A DNA stretch of 64,000 bases from Bacillota bacterium (GTDB lineage: Bacteria; Bacillota; Clostridia; Christensenellales; SZUA-584). How positions within the stretch are numbered: position 1 is the first letter of the stretch; each line of letters opens with the position of its first letter. Shown one piece after another: positions 8,206 to 17,243 of the stretch. The stretch spans positions 1-64,000 of the forward strand of contig JAEWRI010000037.1 in NCBI GenBank assembly GCA_023460085.1, written 5' to 3'. Below the pieces are notes generated by a model. It searched no databases, was not told where the DNA came from, and saw only the letters and a list, made by a program, of their open reading frames with translations. The translations under genes and the position numbers were made by a program.

Positions 8206-9234
8206 TCATATGCTACTTTTGCGATACTTTAAAGAGCGTAATAGACCCCTGATTTTACTCTCAGCAACCCGGAATAAACACCCAACAGAAATGCAAACCA
8301 ACAGATTAATGACTAGTCCCAGTATCATCGGCACATTCTTGGTAATCTGAGCCTCATATAATGACGAATAATAAAGCATTTGCACCAAAAAAATATGATA
8401 AGATGATTTACCGATTTGCATGATTGACTTAACGATCAAGTTTTGGCCTTTAATTTTGTCGAATAATCGCATTAAGTAATATACGAGCCCAAAGGCATAA
8501 GGGGCAACAAACAGCGAAGTGTTTTTCCATGAGGCTACTAAACGGAAATCGTAATTAAAATAGTTGATAAACAGTAAATAAACGATGCCTGAAAATATAC
8601 AGAACAATGGCAGCAGATTATTCTTTAATCTGTCCTTATATTTAGACAGAACCATACCGAACAAAATGAATGAAATATACCTAAGAACACACAACCTGTA
8701 TATGGGTTGAGATAGATTCAACACTGCTACGATTGCCTCGAATGCAATATTCAACAGTATTATCGCCATCGCAGCCTTTTGGCTATTATTTTTAAAAGGA
8801 AAGTACAGCAAGGGGAATAGAAATAACAGTTGAATCATTACGGGTGTATAATAACTGCCAGGTCCAACTCCACCTGAAAGAAAATTATGGGCAAATCCAA
8901 CGAGATTAAACTCGCTGCCAATTGAATACATATAAAAAGCTTGTATTATGAAAGCACAAATAAAAGGTATTGCTATTCTCGATAACTTAGGTAATATATT
9001 CTGTTTTTCAAACCAATTAAAATAGCCAAAGATGTTCTTTGACTGTATTGATTTTGAATAATTATACCCGCTGATTATCATAAACACAGGCACTGCAATA
9101 TCGACTGTAATCGGCCAAAAAAGAATATGCCTTTGCCCGTCACTGATACGAGCATAATGCGTTGTAATTATTAAAATAATACAAATCGCTTTAATGAAAT
9201 CAATTGATACTGATCGATTCTCTTCTTTTCCCAT
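8206..9234 (-). CDS. Acyltransferase family 3 membrane protein (OafA/YrhL-like)
   Basis: A 342-residue, about ten-helix membrane protein. It has the family's N-terminal signature: a short cytoplasmic start, FIKAICIILIITTHYA with the conserved His near residue 26, then VPVFMIISGY near residue 52. Such enzymes O-acetylate surface polysaccharides or other envelope sugars. Both ATG at 9234 and GTG at 9240 are possible starts, with weak SDs. The gene is far richer in A+T than its surroundings and uses AT-ending codons, which suggests horizontal acquisition. It converges on the fusion ORF and no glycan cluster is nearby. Confidence 0.85.
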   Translation of the reverse strand: MGKEENRSVSIDFIKAICIILIITTHYARISDGQRHILFWPITVDIAVPVFMIISGYNYSKSIQSKNIFGYFNWFEKQNILPKLSRIAIPFICAFIIQAFYMYSIGSEFNLVGFAHNFLSGGVGPGSYYTPVMIQLLFLFPLLYFPFKNNSQKAAMAIILLNIAFEAIVAVLNLSQPIYRLCVLRYISFILFGMVLSKYKDRLKNNLLPLFCIFSGIVYLLFINYFNYDFRLVASWKNTSLFVAPYAFGLVYYLMRLFDKIKGQNLIVKSIMQIGKSSYHIFLVQMLYYSSLYEAQITKNVPMILGLVINLLVCISVGCLFRVAESKIRGLLRSLKYRKSSI

Positions 9235-9360
9235 GCTCACTCTAATCGATGATTAATTTATATTGTAAAACCATTATATCGCTTCCGAAGCTGATTAGCA
9301 ACTTGCGCTTCGTCTATTCCCGCGCGCCCGTACATATACCCATAACAGGGGGGCGCGCAT

Positions 9361-9474
9361 ATGAAAAAGATAGGCGAAGCGGTGCTGATGGCGCTTTTTG
9401 GCTGCGTGATGTTCATCATCATGGCGGTCGTGCTGATGGCGGTCACGACGTTCCCGCCGCGAGGGCGCTTTTAG
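9361..9474 (+). CDS. Small hydrophobic protein (37 residues)
   Basis: ATG at 9361 is preceded by GGGGGGCGC about 4-9 bases upstream and the frame ends at TAG 9472-9474. The product begins MKKIGEAV, has one continuous hydrophobic segment (residues about 8-29, rich in Met and Val) and ends in a short basic tail, typical of a single-pass small membrane protein. It ends three bases before the convergent acyltransferase stop. No family is recognised and expression is unproven. Confidence 0.5.
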   Translation: MKKIGEAVLMALFGCVMFIIMAVVLMAVTTFPPRGRF

Positions 9475-9477
9475 TTG

Positions 9478-10749
9478 TCAGCCCTCAGAGAGCTGCCACT
9501 TGCCGCCGCAGGCACGGTGCAGCTCTTCCGCGAGGTGGAACCAGCGCATTGTGTCGTTTTTCTCCGGATAGAATTCGAAGAACTCGCTGCGGAAGAACGT
9601 ATAGAAGCGCGAAATGTCGGTGCACATACCGAACGTCGGCACCGCGTCGGTGGAAAGCGTGAAGCTGAAGGGCTCGCCGTTCCGCGTGCCGTGAAAGCGC
9701 AGGCCCTCGCGTGATAATGTGAGACTGCCCTCGCCCACGATGTCCGAGGTCGCGCCGTTTTTCAGCCGTTTGAACTGCGGCAGCACGCCCAGCTTCACCG
9801 GCTCACTGTATTCAAACCCGTCTTCCACAACCTCGCGCCGGGCTTTCTCACGCTCCAGCGCGTACCAGTCGGATACCGTTTCCGGAATCACGCACGTTTG
9901 ATCCAGCGGAATGAGATCGTAGTGCGCGGTGACGCGCGCGCCGTTGCCGCATGCCCCGCAGCGGAGAATGTCCCCTTCCCCGTGCATGGTGTGCAGCGCG
10001 CCGCATTTCGGGCAGAGGTACAGCAGATCGCCGAGGTTTTTCGCCATCTCGCCGCCGCCCTTGTACTGCGCCCTCGCTTCCCGGTTCCAGAGGTAATCGT
10101 CGTGCGCCAGCGCGCCATCCAGCACGGCCTGAATTTCGTCCGCACTCATTTCCTTAAGCTGCTCCGGCGTAAAGAGCTTGTCCACCACGACATCCACCCG
10201 GCCCGGTCGCGTATCCAGACAATGCTTGGTGTTGGTCATGTAGCCGCCCGCTATCTTGGTGTAGTATACCGTAACGCCGAGGTGCTTTAAAAGCCGCCCG
10301 CTGCCCACCGCGCATGGCTGCCCTCCGCCCGAAATGGAGCTCATGCCCTCCGGAAAGAGGCATACGCGCCCGCCGGAGCGGATGACGCGGATGATCTCGC
10401 GCACCGCGTGCGTATCGGGCGTAAAGTTACGCTTCGGGATTACCTGCATCAGCGCAAAAATGGGATACAGATGGGAACGGAAGAACTCGTTGTAGCCCAC
10501 CACGTAGTTGAGCCGATGCGGCAGCACCGCGGGCGCAGTATAGAGATAGTCCACGCGCGAGGCGTGGTTGCTGATGAGTATATACGGCTCCTTGTCCTTG
10601 GACGGGCGCGCGTTAAAGGTGAAGTTTACGCCCAGTCGTTTGTTCAGCGCCAGCCGCCAAATGTTGATCAGTATCCAGTAGGGAAGCGCGGGAGGGCGCT
10701 TTACATGCTTGCGCTCCAGCTTCTCCTGCAGTGTCAGTTTCTGTTTCAT
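9478..10749 (-). CDS. 1-acylglycerol-3-phosphate acyltransferase (PlsC-like) with zinc-ribbon extension
   Basis: A 423-residue protein. The acyltransferase core shows ISNHASRVDYL (NHx4D catalytic motif, about residues 77-83) and FPEGMSS (substrate-binding motif, near 150). A treble-clef or zinc-ribbon-like segment CPKCG-x13-CGACG follows near residues 247-268, then a C-terminal beta-rich domain of about 150 residues of unknown role. The core makes phosphatidic acid in membrane lipid synthesis; the extension is not part of ordinary PlsC (about 240 residues). It stands alone, convergent with the small ORF upstream of it on the map. Confidence 0.8.
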   Translation of the reverse strand: MKQKLTLQEKLERKHVKRPPALPYWILINIWRLALNKRLGVNFTFNARPSKDKEPYILISNHASRVDYLYTAPAVLPHRLNYVVGYNEFFRSHLYPIFALMQVIPKRNFTPDTHAVREIIRVIRSGGRVCLFPEGMSSISGGGQPCAVGSGRLLKHLGVTVYYTKIAGGYMTNTKHCLDTRPGRVDVVVDKLFTPEQLKEMSADEIQAVLDGALAHDDYLWNREARAQYKGGGEMAKNLGDLLYLCPKCGALHTMHGEGDILRCGACGNGARVTAHYDLIPLDQTCVIPETVSDWYALEREKARREVVEDGFEYSEPVKLGVLPQFKRLKNGATSDIVGEGSLTLSREGLRFHGTRNGEPFSFTLSTDAVPTFGMCTDISRFYTFFRSEFFEFYPEKNDTMRWFHLAEELHRACGGKWQLSEG

Positions 10750-10825
10750 CGCAGCCCTCGGTATGTAGAATAATTGCGTATTTTGTCACTACTATACTAT
10801 GAAACAGCCGTCTTGAAAAGTAGGA

Positions 10826-10857
10826 ACAAAAAGTCCGGAAGCATCTGCCTCCGGACT
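10826..10857 (-). terminator. Intrinsic terminator of lysC
   Basis: AGTCCGGA pairs perfectly with TCCGGACT around a 10-base loop. The minus strand continues TTTTTGTT. It lies 20 bases after the lysC stop. Confidence 0.9.
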
Positions 10858-10877
10858 GTAGCTGCTTTTGTTTGCAC

Positions 10878-12080
10878 TTACTGCGCAGGCGTCATAAATT
10901 CCTCATGCAGCGCGCGCACGGCACGCTGGGCGTCCTCATCGTGAATCAGGCACGATATGGTCATGTGCGAGTCGGCGGTCTGCAGCACCGCCACGCCCTC
11001 GTCCGAGAGCGCGCGGATGATACGCGCCATCACGCCCGGCACGCCGCGCATTTTCTCACCGATAGCCGACACCTTGCCGAGCGCGCCCGCGATGGTGTAG
11101 GAAAGCCCCAGTTCACTGAGCAGCGCCTCCGTCTTCACCGCTTTGTCCTCGTCGATGGTGACCACGATGCTGTCCGGGAATATGTTGATAAGGTCGATGC
11201 TGATGCCCGCCTTCGCGAGCGCCCCCAGCAAATCCTTCTCCGAAAGCGCGGTCAGCCCCGCCACCTTCACCTGGGCCCTGCCGCCCGCGTACGCGATGCC
11301 CGAAAGCACGTCAGCCTTATCCTCCGCGCCTCCCTCGGCCGAGATCCGCGTGCCTGCCGCGTCGCTCGCGGTGTTGCGCACATACAGCGGCACGTTGCCG
11401 CGCATGGCAATTTCCACAGCCCTGGGGTGAATGACCTTTGCGCCGTGGTCTGCCATCTGAAACACCTCGCCATAGCTGACGCCGCTGATTACGCGCGCCT
11501 CGGGCAGCAGCCTTGGGTCGGCCGTCATTACGCCGTCCACGTCGGTGTAGATTTCCACGGCCTCGGCGTGCAGCGCGAGGCCCAGTATCGCCGCGCTGGT
11601 ATCCGACCCGCCGCGCCCCAGTGTGGTCACATCGCCGCCGCGCGTCACGCCCTGAAAGCCCGCCACGACGGGCACGATGCCCTCCGCCAGCAGCTCGTGA
11701 ATCCGGGACGGATCCGTCTCGGTATACGACGCGCTGCCAAATCGCTCGTTGGTGTAGATGCCAGCCTGTCCCCCTGTCAGCGCCTGCGCGGCTACGCCGC
11801 GCTGCTCCAGCGCCGCGGTAAATATCACGGCGGAGATCACCTCTCCGCACGACAATAGCAGATCATTCTCCCGCGCACGCAGCTCCCCGCCCGCCTCGGC
11901 GCGGGCCACCTGTATCAGCGTATCGGTGGCATACGGCTCACCCTTGCGTCCCATCGCGGAGACGACGACCACCGGCGACAAGCCGCTGTCCTTCGCCGCG
12001 ATAATTTTGTCTATGGCTGCGGCGCGCATCTCCTTCGTCCGAACGGAGGTGCCGCCAAATTTCTGCACAATTATTTTCAT
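10878..12080 (-). CDS. lysC: Aspartate kinase
   Basis: A 400-residue monofunctional aspartokinase, the first step of the Lys/Met/Thr/diaminopimelate pathway. The N-terminus has the diagnostic QKFGGTSV. A kinase domain follows with GRGGSDTSA near residue 170 and YTDVDGVMTADPR near 205. Two ACT domains follow from about residue 265 (VAGLTALSEKDLLGAL; SAIGEKMRGVPGVMARI), which bind feedback inhibitors. AAGGAG lies 11 bases before the ATG. I looked for a lysine riboswitch in the 200 bases upstream and saw none. The gene is single and ends at a clear terminator. Confidence 0.96.
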   Translation of the reverse strand: MKIIVQKFGGTSVRTKEMRAAAIDKIIAAKDSGLSPVVVVSAMGRKGEPYATDTLIQVARAEAGGELRARENDLLLSCGEVISAVIFTAALEQRGVAAQALTGGQAGIYTNERFGSASYTETDPSRIHELLAEGIVPVVAGFQGVTRGGDVTTLGRGGSDTSAAILGLALHAEAVEIYTDVDGVMTADPRLLPEARVISGVSYGEVFQMADHGAKVIHPRAVEIAMRGNVPLYVRNTASDAAGTRISAEGGAEDKADVLSGIAYAGGRAQVKVAGLTALSEKDLLGALAKAGISIDLINIFPDSIVVTIDEDKAVKTEALLSELGLSYTIAGALGKVSAIGEKMRGVPGVMARIIRALSDEGVAVLQTADSHMTISCLIHDEDAQRAVRALHEEFMTPAQ

Positions 12081-12263
12081 GCGTGCTCCCGACTCCTTTC
12101 CACTGCGCCCTGAAAACGGTGATTTATTTTATCATAGCACAATATCTCAGGCACAGTACTCATTCTATTATTTTTTTAGAAAGTGGTGAAGCCCTAAAGT
12201 ACACTAAAAGCCGCGTACACCGTGCAAACCCCTTACAGACCGGAGCAGACGCTTTCCTGCAAG

Positions 12264-12294
12264 AAAAGCATCGGTTTTCCCCGCCGATGCTTTT
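12264..12294 (-). terminator. Intrinsic terminator after the sugar-binding lipoprotein gene
   Basis: AAAAGCATCGG pairs with CCGATGCTTTT around a 9-base loop, 22 bases after the stop at 12316. The stem ends in TTTT on both strands, so it may act in both directions. Confidence 0.8.
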
Positions 12295-12315
12295 AGACTA
12301 CCTAATCCGCCGCTC

Positions 12316-13467
12316 TCAGAATAAATCGGAAGCGGTCAGTGTCGTGCCATACTGCCCGTTGTACCAGTCCAGCGCATCCTCCAGCGTCATGCTCCAGTAA
12401 TCCACCACCTGCACGGGACCAAATACCTCCTGCGCGGGGTAAGAAACCGACGCGATGTTGCCGCGATAGACCTCAATGATGAGATCGATAATCGCCTCCG
12501 AAGTTCCGATGGGCGGCAGCGCCGTCGACGCCTTCAGCGAGCAGCCGGGATCGAAGATTTCGGCGAGCTCTGTTACCGGACAGTCGAAGCTGCATACAAT
12601 CTCCGTCGTTGGTACGCCGTCATCCATCGTGCCCCTGCCTGCGCTCTCCAACGCAAGCAATGCGCCGGGCGTCAAATCGCCCGCCTCCGAAAAGATGATG
12701 TTGACCTCCGGATGTGTCACGAGTATGTTCTCCATCACTTCCATGGTGGACTCAATACCGCCGCTGCAGTCGAGACAACCCAGATTGGTAAAGCCATCCT
12801 CTCCCACAACACTCGCAATGCCCTCAACGAAGGGGTCTGTGCGCCCTGAAATGACCTCCGCATGGTAAGGCCAGCCCAGTTGTACAGTGACGATAGGCTT
12901 CCCCGGATTCGCCGCAAGCCACATCTGCGCTGCGTCCGCGCCCATCCGGAACGAACCGCTTTCTTCGTCGGCGCGGTAAGTCGGTATACCCGTATCGCCC
13001 AGGGGACTAAAGTACGATGTAACGGCGATACCCGCCTCGATGGCCGCTTCCACACCCGGTGTGGCCGCTTCGGCCTCCCAAACATGCAGCGACGCGCCGT
13101 CGAAATCGGACGTCGCCAGCATATCCACGTACTGCGTCATCAGATTTACGTCCGCCTCGCCATCGAATACCGTGACCTCGATACCCAACGCTTCGCCATA
13201 TTGGACTGCCGCATTTGCCCTCGCCTGATTAAAGTCGTTTGACATCGTAGAAACGAAATATGCGATTTTTATGCCCTCCACCGGCTGTACCTGCGGAGTA
13301 GCGATCGGCGGCGAAGTGGTGGTTGGCAGGGACACGCTTTGGGACGTACTCTCTAGCGCGCCCTCACTCGCAGCGTACTCCATCGCCCGCTGCGCAATCT
13401 GCTCGCATCCTGCCATAACGACACAAAGCATGAACAGGCTTAATGCCACTGCGATGCTTTTTTTCAT
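12316..13467 (-). CDS. Sugar-type ABC transporter substrate-binding lipoprotein (orphan)
   Basis: A 383-residue lipoprotein: signal peptide MKKSIAVALSLFMLC and lipobox MAGC with the acylated Cys at residue 21. A linker rich in Ser, Thr and Pro runs to about residue 65. A periplasmic-binding-protein type 1 (Peripla_BP_4) domain follows, beginning IKIAYFVSTMSNDF, the pattern of ribose/galactose-type binding proteins. CTTCCTCCTA on the plus strand gives a good SD. No permease or ATPase gene is adjacent, so it either serves a transporter elsewhere or senses a sugar. The ligand is unknown. Confidence 0.85.
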   Translation of the reverse strand: MKKSIAVALSLFMLCVVMAGCEQIAQRAMEYAASEGALESTSQSVSLPTTTSPPIATPQVQPVEGIKIAYFVSTMSNDFNQARANAAVQYGEALGIEVTVFDGEADVNLMTQYVDMLATSDFDGASLHVWEAEAATPGVEAAIEAGIAVTSYFSPLGDTGIPTYRADEESGSFRMGADAAQMWLAANPGKPIVTVQLGWPYHAEVISGRTDPFVEGIASVVGEDGFTNLGCLDCSGGIESTMEVMENILVTHPEVNIIFSEAGDLTPGALLALESAGRGTMDDGVPTTEIVCSFDCPVTELAEIFDPGCSLKASTALPPIGTSEAIIDLIIEVYRGNIASVSYPAQEVFGPVQVVDYWSMTLEDALDWYNGQYGTTLTASDLF

Positions 13468-13543
13468 ATCTTCCTCCTAATCACGTCGCCCACCTGATGC
13501 CGTGCGCAACGGGCAACACATTATCCACAATTAACCCTCGAGA

Positions 13544-14467
13544 TCAGCCGCCTGCGCGCGACGCGCCGTTCCAGCGCATGATCGCCGAATACGAGTGGTC
13601 ATCGGTGGCGGGAGAAACCTCCTTAAGCTCGCCCGAGGCCAGCATGGCCTGCGCGCGCAGAAACAGCCAGCGATCCCCCACCCCCGACAGTGCGGAGAGC
13701 GCGAGACCGATGAGCTTCGCCAGCACAAAATCCCCCTCCGGCATGTGACGGCGCAGCATGAAATCGTAGAATTCCTCCGGTACGCCCATCAGAGCCCCGT
13801 TTACGATGGCGCGCAGCGGCGCGTTGTCCCGCACCAGCTCACACCATTCAGCCGCATACATCCTGCGCTGCAGACTGCCCAGTAGCTGCTCCCGCGAAGG
13901 CATCGAGCTCAGCAGCTCCGGAGGGAAATCGCCGGAACCGCGGTAGTGCGTAACGGTACGCTCTTCTTCGTTTTCCGTCTGACGCGGCAGCCACACGACG
14001 GAAAGCGGCACCTCCGCTCCCTCCATGCGGCAGCACACAAAGCGCAGCGCGCACTGCTCTGCCGGGCTTATCTCGGACAGCCACAGCCGCACCGGCTCGC
14101 CCGTCACCTTCGCGTCGTCCAGCCGCGCCAGCGCTTTCATGCTGGTTTCCCACAGGGCCTCGGGGACATCCGGATACGCGCCGAACAGCGTTTCCAGCGC
14201 CTCGCGGCGCACGCCCGTACCCGTCTGCGAACCGGAGATGTCGCCGATATCCAGCTCCAGCTCCAGGGCAGCGACATCGCGCGAACTGCCTTCCATGGTC
14301 TCTCCCGTCCAGAAGCGGGGCTGCTTCAGCTCGCGCTTCAGCTTCGCGCGCTCCTTCGCGGTGCCACCGATAACCGCGGTCGCGCCCTGCATTCTCTCCC
14401 CCTGCTTCATGGACTTCGCGAATTTTAACGATCCCGCGATGCTCTCGCCAAACGCCAGCTCTATCAT
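13544..14467 (-). CDS. DUF1835 / DUF3658 domain protein
   Basis: A 307-residue soluble protein. It opens with MIELAFGESIAGSLKFA, the typical start of DUF1835 proteins. The C-terminal part (EWCELVRDNAPLRAIVNG; PEEFYDFML) matches the DUF3658-type helical half. The function of the family is unknown. The chosen ATG has GGAGG upstream; an in-frame start four codons earlier lacks one. No operon partner is evident. Confidence 0.75.
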   Translation of the reverse strand: MIELAFGESIAGSLKFAKSMKQGERMQGATAVIGGTAKERAKLKRELKQPRFWTGETMEGSSRDVAALELELDIGDISGSQTGTGVRREALETLFGAYPDVPEALWETSMKALARLDDAKVTGEPVRLWLSEISPAEQCALRFVCCRMEGAEVPLSVVWLPRQTENEEERTVTHYRGSGDFPPELLSSMPSREQLLGSLQRRMYAAEWCELVRDNAPLRAIVNGALMGVPEEFYDFMLRRHMPEGDFVLAKLIGLALSALSGVGDRWLFLRAQAMLASGELKEVSPATDDHSYSAIMRWNGASRAGG

Positions 14468-14579
14468 CGGTGCCTCCAATCGGTTGCTGCTATGAGTATT
14501 CGATGTCCGTTGGGGATTCCCCTGTCGCCGCGCATTCCGCCCGTATTGTGCCCATATATATCAAACGGAGGGATGTGAC

Positions 14580-16238
14580 ATGCCAACAGATTTTGCGAAG
14601 CTCTATGCCGCCTTCGCCGCGGACGGCTTCCTGATAAAGAAGCGGGTTTTTACTGACACCGGCCGCATGGGCGTACTGGCCGAGCACCAAACGGCGATAA
14701 ATTACGAAACGCGCCGTAAAAAGACTGCTTATTATCTGGAGGGCAGTCCCTACGAACGCGGCCGGCTGATGGGGCTGCTGGACGAACCCGCCGTTGCGGA
14801 TATGGCGGTGAACTTTGTGGACAACATCGTATTCGACTTCATCGGCCTGGAATTTCTGAACCTGTTTCCGCTGCTGCAAAAACTGCTGGTTGCGCTGATC
14901 TGGGAGCTTTCGGATGACGCATGGGCTTCCCAGCCGCGCCATGTGCACGAGGAAGCACGCGGCCTTTTGGACGGCTGCCGCAAGGTCAATCCCAAAACGC
15001 CCGTGACGGACGCGCGCATCGGCATCATGAACGTCGGCTTTGATGTGCTGTGCGCGCTCATCTACACCGGCGACCTGCTGAACAAACGCGCGCCGCAGCT
15101 TGCGCCGGAGCACATTCATCTCGCGATGCTCTGCAACGCGTTTTCGGCATTCGGCGAAGCAGCGAACGGCGGGCACTACTTTGGGCGCGACTTCACGTTT
15201 GCCACGGGCGACACGCTGCACAAGCATATCGGGCATGTCATCTGCCTGCCGGACGGAAGCGGTGAATTGCCTTTCGTCAGCATCACCGCGCCGGGTATAC
15301 TCGGCAGCGTCAGCGTGATGAATCTACCGGGCGTCGCGGCCGGGCTGGATATGTCGCCTGCGGCCAACTGCGATACGGGGCATACAGGCTTCAACTCCCT
15401 GCTGCTGCTGCGCGAATGCGTCATGCGCGGCGGAACTGCCGCACAGGCGGCGGAGGTCATCACGCGCGCGCAGCGGGGTGTCTCTTGGGACTACGTGTTG
15501 TCCGACGGCGGAACGGACACTGCCTGCACCGTGGAGGCGGGCGCTTCTTGGCCCGCGCTTGATTTTCTCAGCTATCCCGCACAGTCGCTGCTGCCATATC
15601 TGCCAAGCCGGGAGTACCTGCTCTCCAACATGCCCGTACCGCTTCAGAACGGCGCGATGACGCGCTGGTGCGGCGGCGAATTCCCGGCATCATATCTCGG
15701 CTTCAACGAAGGCCTCTGGCGGCACTACCAGCAAACGCGCGACCCGCGCATTCAGCTTTATCCCGACGCGATGCTGCCGTGGGGCTTTATCAACCGCACA
15801 CCGGAAGAGAAGAACTGCCCATCCGGCTTCTATTTCGCGCCGCAGCGTACGGAAGGCCCCGTTCACGTCACCACGAACCACTTCGTACTGCCGCACATGC
15901 GGCTGTGCGCCATGGCACCGTGGTGCTCGCAGGTAGTGCGCGGCAATATCAACGATATCCAATGGCGATACGACGAGCTGAATCACCAGATTCGCGCGGA
16001 ACTGGAGGCGCGCGGCAGCATCAATTACAAAGCGGCGCGCCGGATCATCGACTTTCTTGCGCCTTACGGGCGATTCCCCGGCTATCATAAAAAAAGCCCC
16101 CGGAGCGCGGACGGGAAAACGCAGCGCATCGAAGCCTGCGTATCGCTGTTCGACCTCAAAGCACGCAGTGTGGAAAGCCATTACGGATATTATGCCGATG
16201 AGTGGGTGAGAACCACGCTGCCCGCTTATGTCACCTGA
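14580..16238 (+). CDS. C45-family autoproteolytic acyltransferase/hydrolase (Ntn fold)
   Basis: A 552-residue protein resembling the peptidase C45 group (acyl-CoA:isopenicillin N acyltransferase and relatives). The early LEGSPYERGRLMG motif (about residues 58-70) is a family hallmark. LCNAFSAFG has the expected nucleophilic Cys at residue 185, which would become the new N-terminus after self-cleavage, followed by GGHYFGRDF. GHTGFNSLLLL lies further on. Family members cleave or transfer amide-linked acyl groups, for example on beta-lactams or acyl amino acids; the substrate here is unknown. No signal peptide is seen. The gene overlaps the convergent next gene by 8 bases. Confidence 0.75.
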   Translation: MPTDFAKLYAAFAADGFLIKKRVFTDTGRMGVLAEHQTAINYETRRKKTAYYLEGSPYERGRLMGLLDEPAVADMAVNFVDNIVFDFIGLEFLNLFPLLQKLLVALIWELSDDAWASQPRHVHEEARGLLDGCRKVNPKTPVTDARIGIMNVGFDVLCALIYTGDLLNKRAPQLAPEHIHLAMLCNAFSAFGEAANGGHYFGRDFTFATGDTLHKHIGHVICLPDGSGELPFVSITAPGILGSVSVMNLPGVAAGLDMSPAANCDTGHTGFNSLLLLRECVMRGGTAAQAAEVITRAQRGVSWDYVLSDGGTDTACTVEAGASWPALDFLSYPAQSLLPYLPSREYLLSNMPVPLQNGAMTRWCGGEFPASYLGFNEGLWRHYQQTRDPRIQLYPDAMLPWGFINRTPEEKNCPSGFYFAPQRTEGPVHVTTNHFVLPHMRLCAMAPWCSQVVRGNINDIQWRYDELNHQIRAELEARGSINYKAARRIIDFLAPYGRFPGYHKKSPRSADGKTQRIEACVSLFDLKARSVESHYGYYADEWVRTTLPAYVT

Positions 16239-16764
16239 AAAAGAGGCCTTTGCGATCCAAATCCAGCTCGCTGGCACGCAGCTGTATGACGCATTCCTCG
16301 ATGGCGGAAAGCGCCGCGAGTACGAACAGCGGATAGAGCAGTACGCTTGTGGAAAAGAGCAGATACTCTGCCGGATATAAAAAAAGCAGCATTCCGGTCG
16401 CCTTGTTGGCAAGGGTATGCAGCATGGCAAAGTGCCCGAAGCGCACACGTGCAATGATGAGCGCTGCAACACGTACTGCGGCAACGCCTGCGGTCAGCGC
16501 CCAAACCAGCGGCGGGATTGCGCCCGCCCAGACGATCAGCGCCCACAGCACCGCGCCGAACACGAGAACGTCCGCAACGCTGTCCAGCCTCGCACCCAGT
16601 CTGGACTGGCAATGCAGCCTTCGCGCCAGAAAACCATCCAGCGCATCGGTGAAACCGCAAATCAGATAGAGCACAAGAAAAAGCGGCCTGTGCGCCATAC
16701 AAAACGGCAGCGCCAGCGCCAGCATAACCCGCAGACCTGTAAGCAAATTAGGCAGCTGCCTCAC
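16231..16764 (-). CDS. CDP-alcohol phosphatidyltransferase
   Basis: A 177-residue membrane enzyme with the full active-site signature D-G-x2-A-R-x8-G-x3-D-x3-D (DGFLARR, then GARLDSVAD, about residues 45-68) and about five hydrophobic segments. Family members transfer a phosphatidyl group from CDP-diacylglycerol to an alcohol such as glycerol phosphate, serine or inositol; the acceptor cannot be told here. The start is GTG at 16764 with GGAGGAGAG five bases upstream; the longer frame to 16899 adds basic low-quality sequence. The 3' end overlaps the convergent C45 gene. Confidence 0.85.
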   Translation of the reverse strand: MRQLPNLLTGLRVMLALALPFCMAHRPLFLVLYLICGFTDALDGFLARRLHCQSRLGARLDSVADVLVFGAVLWALIVWAGAIPPLVWALTAGVAAVRVAALIIARVRFGHFAMLHTLANKATGMLLFLYPAEYLLFSTSVLLYPLFVLAALSAIEECVIQLRASELDLDRKGLFFR

Positions 16765-16852
16765 GCTCTCTCCTCCATCCCGCGCGCTTTGTGCGCCCGG
16801 GGCTATTGTACCCCATCGGGCGGCATCGAGCAACGCCGAGGCAACGGGTGCG

Positions 16853-17131
16853 TCAGTGGTGCGGCATTTCCCCCACCTTCTTGAGCGCTTGCAGCACATA
16901 AACCGTCAGATCGACGTTGGACTGGAGCCCGCTTGCGTCCAGCCTCGTCAGCAGTTCGCCCTTCAGGGTGGTCACATAATGGCAGGGAAGCTGGTTGAGG
17001 ATGAGCGCACAGGTATCCAGAAAGCACTTCTCACATTGGCACATCTTCATTTCAGGCATCAGCTCGCGCACTCTTTTACGTACAAGCTGCTCCGTAATAT
17101 TCACCAGTACATAGGATTTGTGATCTTCCAT
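16853..17131 (-). CDS. ComFB-like late competence protein
   Basis: A 92-residue protein matching the ComFB family: VNITEQLVRKRVRELMP at the N-terminus, CQCEKCFLDTCAL in the middle (three Cys that could bind zinc) and LNQLPCHYVTTLKGEL. In Bacillus ComFB is encoded with the DNA-uptake helicase ComFA; recent work links related proteins to cyclic dinucleotide binding. Here it stands alone with no com genes nearby. ATG at 17131 has GGTGGAG upstream; a longer frame to 17200 is possible but lacks an SD. Confidence 0.85.
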   Translation of the reverse strand: MEDHKSYVLVNITEQLVRKRVRELMPEMKMCQCEKCFLDTCALILNQLPCHYVTTLKGELLTRLDASGLQSNVDLTVYVLQALKKVGEMPHH

Positions 17132-17243
17132 ATTTCGCACTCCACCGAATTGATGGTTGGATACTTTCATCAGCATAACGCAAATATGTAAAAATAACAA
17201 CGAAAATTTGGCTATTCACCATTTCTCGCGTACCGCCCGCATC

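Noticed and set aside
12081..12315. Lysine riboswitch upstream of lysC
   Set aside because: The conserved lysine-riboswitch helices are not visible; only a promoter-like sequence and an SD.
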